A DNA stretch of 64,000 bases, from contig JACQAM010000022.1 of assembly GCA_016194975.1 (NCBI GenBank), positions 124,001-188,000 on the forward strand. The letters are read 5' to 3'. Positions within the stretch are counted from its first letter, which is position 1; the number at the start of each line of letters is the position of its first letter. The position numbers and the translations under genes are program-made. This document shows positions 61,301 to 64,000 of this stretch, piece by piece. A model generated the notes under the pieces. That model saw only the letters and a program-made list of their open reading frames with translations. It had not been told where the DNA came from and searched no databases. The DNA is from Bacteroidota bacterium. GTDB taxonomy: Bacteria; Bacteroidota; Bacteroidia; Palsa-965.

Positions 61301-61826
61301 TTCCGCCGGTTGTGTCAGAATACAACGTCCATGTACCTGTGGCATCGCGTGTCACTTTAATGCGAAGTGTGTTGGTGGTGGCTGCGCAATGATTATTGAT
61401 GCCGTCTATGATCTTAGTTTGCGTGGTTCCGCTTTGTTCCCATAGATCGATACTGTCGAGCGAACCGTTCTCTCCCATTCGCACATAATATCCATTTACA
61501 TTTCCTTTGAGATTCGCAATATCGGAAACAAGATAAACGCGCACATTATTGTTATCAGAAGGCGCAAAACTTTCTTTCACCCAGAAATCCCATTCAGCAT
61601 TACCGATGAAAGGGCTCGGAAAAGAGAGATACGAAGTATCGGCAACGGTGCTTGCACTGTTGAGTTGTAACTGGAATGAAGCATTTACCTGGTAATCGGC
61701 AGCGTCACCGCTCCACGTGGGATTTGCTGTAAAATCGCCATCCGAAAAGTTATCAGAGATCTGGGCCGGAATGAAACCGGCAAATAAAAAGAATACCACC
61801 AATAAAGCGGCCGAACGGAATTTCAT
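58383..61826 (-). CDS. Giant secreted lamin-tail-domain protein with FlgD-like/T9SS C-terminus
   Basis: 1147 residues from the ATG at 61826; a further 71 in-frame residues upstream do not look like signal sequence. After the signal peptide (1-21) and an N-terminal LamG-like region, three modules each pair an SbsA-type Ig-like domain (DNTPPTLVSATATSATALDVLF and similar) with a lamin-tail domain (DVIINEIMADPSPVVALPN; DVVINEIMADPDPPVQLPN; DIVINEILFDPNAGGTDF). The last 110 residues begin FSPDGDGYND and form a FlgD-like domain (NVSVYDARGRLVRTLV... GAYVIYFEAF), common on T9SS cargo. Surface or extracellular binding or adhesion is likely. Confidence 0.88.
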   Translation of the reverse strand: MKFRSAALLVVFFLFAGFIPAQISDNFSDGDFTANPTWSGDAADYQVNASFQLQLNSASTVADTSYLSFPSPFIGNAEWDFWVKESFAPSDNNNVRVYLVSDIANLKGNVNGYYVRMGENGSLDSIDLWEQSGTTQTKIIDGINNHCAATTNTLRIKVTRDATGTWTLYSDTTGGTNYQVEGMVFDNTHTTSSFFGVFSKYTISNVTKFYYDDIYVGPVIVDNTPPTLVSATATSATALDVLFDENVDAVTSQVTTNYSVNNSIGNPITAVRDAVNHSLVHLTFSSSFVSATAYTLTVTNVQDLSANAITSANTNFTYFPLSNPVFHDVIINEIMADPSPVVALPNTEFVELYNRSANNFDLSGWGFTDGVSNGALNSAVIPAGGYVIICANADTSLLSPYGPTVGVSSWPSLNNSGDNLKLMDAASNVIDSVDYDISWYQDAIKQNGGWTLELINPNAGIGCSPAGNWIASVNVAGGTPGTQNSVYNNSPDIIGPILQSVSATDSLHVVLCFNEAIDPSQLTTLSNYNISPAIGNPISLYYDTTTLRCIYLTLGTALSNNTTYTITFGALTDCAGNAANPNSGIFSYHKIQPYDVVINEIMADPDPPVQLPNEEYFELFNRTPYSLSLDNWTITVGTTTRTLVGVTLPADSFVVLTSTTAAPLFTGINVVGVTSFSALTNTGATITLRDVSGMEIHSVTYSDTWYQNSAKQNGGWSLEQIDPNNPCGGMNNWKASVATAGGTPGARNSVNASNPDHVAPRLVRVSVLAADSLRLFFSEPLDSLTMANVSRYTIDNSIGNPLSVRPVSPDFTKCDLKLPVSIVAGIIYHVSVNTSLSDCAGNALETPNDAPFALPEAALRNDIVINEILFDPNAGGTDFVEIYNRSGKVVDLKNIVLCTADTVAHILNDLNVVAPEGYLFFPSQYLVLSQGSVLVQQQYPSETNIDLCLDMTNIPSMNVSGGIVILADTGFHIIDSLVYSSSWHFPLLQTTKGVSLERIDFDRQTQDPTNWHSASENIGFATPTQQNSQYSPMGTADDGAVTVSAETSQQIFSPDGDGYNDVININYLFSEPGYVANVSVYDARGRLVRTLVRNELLGTMNGSFSWDGTMDDRTKARVGAYVIYFEAFKQDGTVKEYKRSCVLAGKL

Positions 61827-61936
61827 TTGTCCTTTGAAAATAAACACTTGTAAAGATAAAATAATCACTCTTGCGAAGGGTGGATTTTCTGTGAACAAAA
61901 CTTCAGAATTTGCATACACAGGAAAGGAAAAAGTTT

Positions 61937-61944
61937 CATCTTTG
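61937..61944 (+). promoter_or_regulatory. Candidate -7 promoter element for the asd leader
   Basis: CATCTTTG differs from TAnnTTTG only at the first base and ends 5 nt before the leader ATG at 61950, the same spacing as the exact box at 19502-19509. Confidence 0.45.
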
Positions 61945-61949
61945 CGCCC

Positions 61950-61997
61950 ATGAATATCAGCTGTATGAAACGCAAGATGAAAAAACCGCTCCTGTAA
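61950..61997 (+). CDS. Candidate leader peptide of asd (15 residues)
   Basis: ATG to TAA encodes MNISCMKRKMKKPLL. Four of 15 residues are Lys and three are Met (including the initiator), with one Ile, all products of the aspartate pathway that Asd feeds. It ends 2 nt before a segment (61999-62007) able to pair with the left arm of the terminator at 62041-62067. That is the layout of a transcription attenuator. No ribosome binding site is seen, but Bacteroidota often lack them, and the transcript may be nearly leaderless. Confidence 0.45.
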   Translation: MNISCMKRKMKKPLL

Positions 61998-61998
61998 A

Positions 61999-62067
61999 GG
62001 AAAGGTCTCCTGTGTTTTTTGCATCGCAATAATAAACAATGGCCTTTCCCGATGGAAGGGCTTTTTT
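61999..62067 (+). promoter_or_regulatory. Candidate attenuator in front of asd
   Basis: Terminator: GGCCTTTCC (62041-62049) with GGAAGGGC (62054-62061) and a T6 run. Alternative: GGAAAGGTC (61999-62007) pairs with the same 62041-62049 arm over 9 bp including one G-U. The two structures exclude each other. The terminator stands about 75 nt before the asd start. Confidence 0.5.
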
Positions 62068-62141
62068 ATTTACGATGTACAATTTGAATCGTACATTATA
62101 ATCGGGGCCGTAGTTCAAATCGTAAATTAAAAATTGTAACC

Positions 62142-63134
62142 ATGAAAATAGCTGTTGTAGGTGCCACCGGATTAGTAGGCACAAAAATGCTGGAAGTGCT
62201 CGCAGAGAGAAATTTCCCAGTTACAGAGCTGATCCCGGTTGCTTCGGAAAGATCGGCCGGGAAAGAAATTTCTTTCAAAGGGGAAAAATATAAAGTGGTA
62301 ATTCCCGCAGTGGCCATTGGCATGAAACCACAGATCGCATTATTTTCTGCCGGTGGAAACACTTCGCTAGAATGGGCGCCGAAATTTGCTGAAGCAGGAA
62401 TCACGGTGATCGATAATTCTTCGGCATGGAGAATGGATACTTCGAAAAAACTCATTGTACCCGAACTGAATGCGGAAGTATTGACACCAAGCGACAGGAT
62501 CATTGCCAACCCGAATTGTTCCACCATTCAAATGGTAGTGGCGCTGAATCCGCTGCACAAAAAATACAAAGTGAAAAGAATTGTGGTCAGCACTTACCAA
62601 TCGGTGACGGGCACAGGAAAAAAAGCGGTCGATCAGTTGATGAATGAAAGAAAAAATCAAAAAGGAGAAATGGCGTATGCTTACACGATAGACATGAATG
62701 CAATTCCGCAGATCGATGTGTTCATGGATAACGGATACACGAAGGAAGAAATGAAAATGGTGAATGAAACGAGGAAGATCATGCGCGATGATTCCATTCG
62801 CCTTACCGCAACGGCAGTGCGCATTCCTGTTATGGGTGGCCACTCGGAATCGGTGAATGTGGAATTTGAAAATGAATTTGATCTTGCGGAGGTGCGTACG
62901 TTATTGGAGAAATCGCCGGGAATTGCGGTTATCGATGATGTGAAAAATCTGCAGTATCCGATGCCGCTGCTTCATGCGCACAATAAGGATGAGGTTTTTG
63001 TCGGAAGATTGCGCCGCGATGAAACACAACCGAAAACGCTCAATATGTGGATCGTTTCTGATAACCTGCGCAAAGGAGCAGCGACGAACGCAGTACAGAT
63101 CGCAGAATATTTAGTGGAGAAAAAATTAGTGTGA
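62142..63134 (+). CDS. asd: Aspartate-semialdehyde dehydrogenase
   Basis: 330 residues, standard length. The NADP-binding VGATGLVGTKMLEVL is at the N-terminus. The catalytic Cys is in NPNCSTIQMV, and the substrate segment VSTYQSVTGTGKKAVDQL and PVMGGHSESVNVE with the catalytic His follow. It reduces aspartyl phosphate to aspartate semialdehyde, the branch point for Lys, Met, Thr and Ile (and for diaminopimelate of peptidoglycan). A leader peptide and terminator lie upstream, suggesting control by amino-acid supply. Confidence 0.97.
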   Translation: MKIAVVGATGLVGTKMLEVLAERNFPVTELIPVASERSAGKEISFKGEKYKVVIPAVAIGMKPQIALFSAGGNTSLEWAPKFAEAGITVIDNSSAWRMDTSKKLIVPELNAEVLTPSDRIIANPNCSTIQMVVALNPLHKKYKVKRIVVSTYQSVTGTGKKAVDQLMNERKNQKGEMAYAYTIDMNAIPQIDVFMDNGYTKEEMKMVNETRKIMRDDSIRLTATAVRIPVMGGHSESVNVEFENEFDLAEVRTLLEKSPGIAVIDDVKNLQYPMPLLHAHNKDEVFVGRLRRDETQPKTLNMWIVSDNLRKGAATNAVQIAEYLVEKKLV

Positions 63135-63155
63135 GAGGATGTCTAAAATTCATTT

Positions 63156-64000
63156 TCAGGAATTCTGATCGCCTTGAATTTCGGTTGAAGCAGATGTTGC
63201 ATCTGTTTGTTCTTTTTCAGTCACGTCAACTTTCGCCGGAATTTCTTCTTCATCGGGAATAAATCGCGGGTAACGTTGCAGGAAATAAAACATTCCTGTT
63301 CCGGCAGCAGCGGCAAGTAAAAACACGAGCCCGATCTTCATTCCTGAAAGCGGGTGGATCTTCGAAAAAAGAGTGAAGTAGGTGAGCAGGAGGAAGGAGC
63401 TGATCAGGAAAAAGATGCATCCGAAAAAGATATTGGTAGTCAGAATTTTTTTTTCGGGGAGAGTTGCAAGTTTTCCGAAAAGGCGTTTCTGAAAAATGAT
63501 GAGAAGGAAAACTCCGACAGAAATAGAAGCATCAGCAATATTGAAGACGGGCCGGAAGAAACAGAATTCTTCTCCGCCCCAGAATGGAAAACTTTTCGGA
63601 AAATGCCCGGTATAAACCGGGAAATAAAACATATCCACCACTTGCCCGTGCAGGAATCCTGCATATCCTTTTCCATTGGCAACGAGCTGCGAAACGTTCT
63701 GATCCCAGGGATCACTTGCAGTAAAAAATTTTCCGTAAAAAACACTGTCGATGATATTTCCCATTGCGCCCGCGAAGATGAGCGCTACGCACACGACGAG
63801 CAGCGGGCGAACATTTTTTCTGAAGAGTGTCCACAGGTAATAACCGATGCCGGCTACAGCGAGCAAACGGAAAATGCTGAGCAATAATTTTCCCCACGCG
63901 CCATCAGAAAGTGTGAGGCCGAAAGCCATTCCTGGATTTTCTACGAAATGCAGGAAGAACCAATGGCCCGATACTTCATAGGCCTGGCCGAGATGCATGG
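63156..64000 (-). CDS. lspA: Lipoprotein signal peptidase, N-terminus cut by window edge
   Basis: About 281 codons are visible; the ATG at 63998 is internal, since the first membrane helix lies beyond the edge. The catalytic aspartates are seen in GAMGNIIDSVFYGKFF and FNIADASISVGVF, and FVENPGMAFG is the conserved N-terminal motif. LspA cuts the signal off prolipoproteins at the lipobox Cys, of which this window encodes many. It has an unusually long C-terminus: two more hydrophobic segments (nt about 63290-63440) and an acidic tail. Globomycin-site residues are not checked. Confidence 0.93.
   Translation of the reverse strand, partial: MHLGQAYEVSGHWFFLHFVENPGMAFGLTLSDGAWGKLLLSIFRLLAVAGIGYYLWTLFRKNVRPLLVVCVALIFAGAMGNIIDSVFYGKFFTASDPWDQNVSQLVANGKGYAGFLHGQVVDMFYFPVYTGHFPKSFPFWGGEEFCFFRPVFNIADASISVGVFLLIIFQKRLFGKLATLPEKKILTTNIFFGCIFFLISSFLLLTYFTLFSKIHPLSGMKIGLVFLLAAAAGTGMFYFLQRYPRFIPDEEEIPAKVDVTEKEQTDATSASTEIQGDQNS

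Larger units (their letters stand above)
61827..62141. other. 315-nt intergenic region with the candidate asd leader
   Basis: Between the divergent lamin-tail and asd genes. It contains the -7 box (61937-61944), a 15-codon leader ORF (61950-61997), an attenuator-like pair of exclusive hairpins (61999-62067), and beyond the terminator an AT-rich stretch with short ATTTACGAT/ATCGTAAAT inverted repeats. Confidence 0.6.

Noticed and set aside
61827-62039. N-terminal extension of the lamin-tail protein by 71 residues
   Set aside because: The extension has no signal character and would overlap the asd leader; the ATG at 61826 starts a normal signal peptide.
63354-63887. Plus-strand reading frame of 177 codons within lspA
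   Set aside because: Antisense to the conserved LspA catalytic region; composition is charged low-complexity with no motif.

Overview
The window reads as a chromosomal segment of a member of the Bacteroidota. The evidence is four proteins with type IX secretion (T9SS) C-terminal sorting or FlgD-like domains, many lipoproteins with Bacteroidota-style lipoboxes, TAnnTTTG promoter elements, and families typical of the phylum (DUF4292, DUF4419, FadL, lamin-tail proteins). No rRNA, tRNA or CRISPR array was recognised. Both edges cut genes: an SMC/MukB-like ATPase on the left and lspA on the right.

Layout. 1-2570: the 3' part of an MksB/JetC-like SMC ATPase with its terminator, then a small GIY-YIG nuclease gene bounded by two related palindromic elements. 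2.6-5.3 kb: a degenerate SGNH-type lipoprotein, a secreted protein and an RDD membrane protein. 5.3-15.5 kb, the most striking part: a minus-strand, translationally coupled array of seven TPR sensor proteins plus one 70-aa fragment. All eight end just after the helix that normally leads into a SpoIIE/RsbU phosphatase domain, and none has the phosphatase. Upstream of the array on the same strand lie a T9SS esterase and a FadL porin. 18.4-30.5 kb: a lipoprotein, CapA-like protein, TPR protein, LysM lytic transglycosylase, gatA, tatA, a Tat-signal superoxide dismutase, an orphan biotin carrier protein, an M1 aminopeptidase and rnhA. 30.8-32.9 kb: three tandem paralogous membrane proteins. 33-35.4 kb: an AstE-like deacylase, RimK and a RimB-like protease. 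35.5-45.1 kb: T9SS proteins, an SPFH protein, DUF4419, an FAD oxidoreductase and plsC. 45.3-48.9 kb: sixA-ppk-ppx. 49.2-55.9 kb: an envelope operon (flippase, dut, sugar nucleotidyltransferase, TPR lipoprotein, DUF4292, EnvC-like). 56.2-64 kb: a lipoprotein, enoyl-CoA hydratase, another lipoprotein, a giant lamin-tail protein, asd with a candidate attenuator leader, and lspA.

Most genes serve the envelope: secretion, murein, lipoprotein processing and sensing. The intergenic DNA is rich in short repeat families: palindromic REP-like elements, one 211-bp MITE-like hairpin, a 59-bp family that is both tandem and dispersed, and a 79-90-bp palindrome present twice. One repeat-like segment lies in frame inside the biotin carrier gene. 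Six genes appear to start at TTG.
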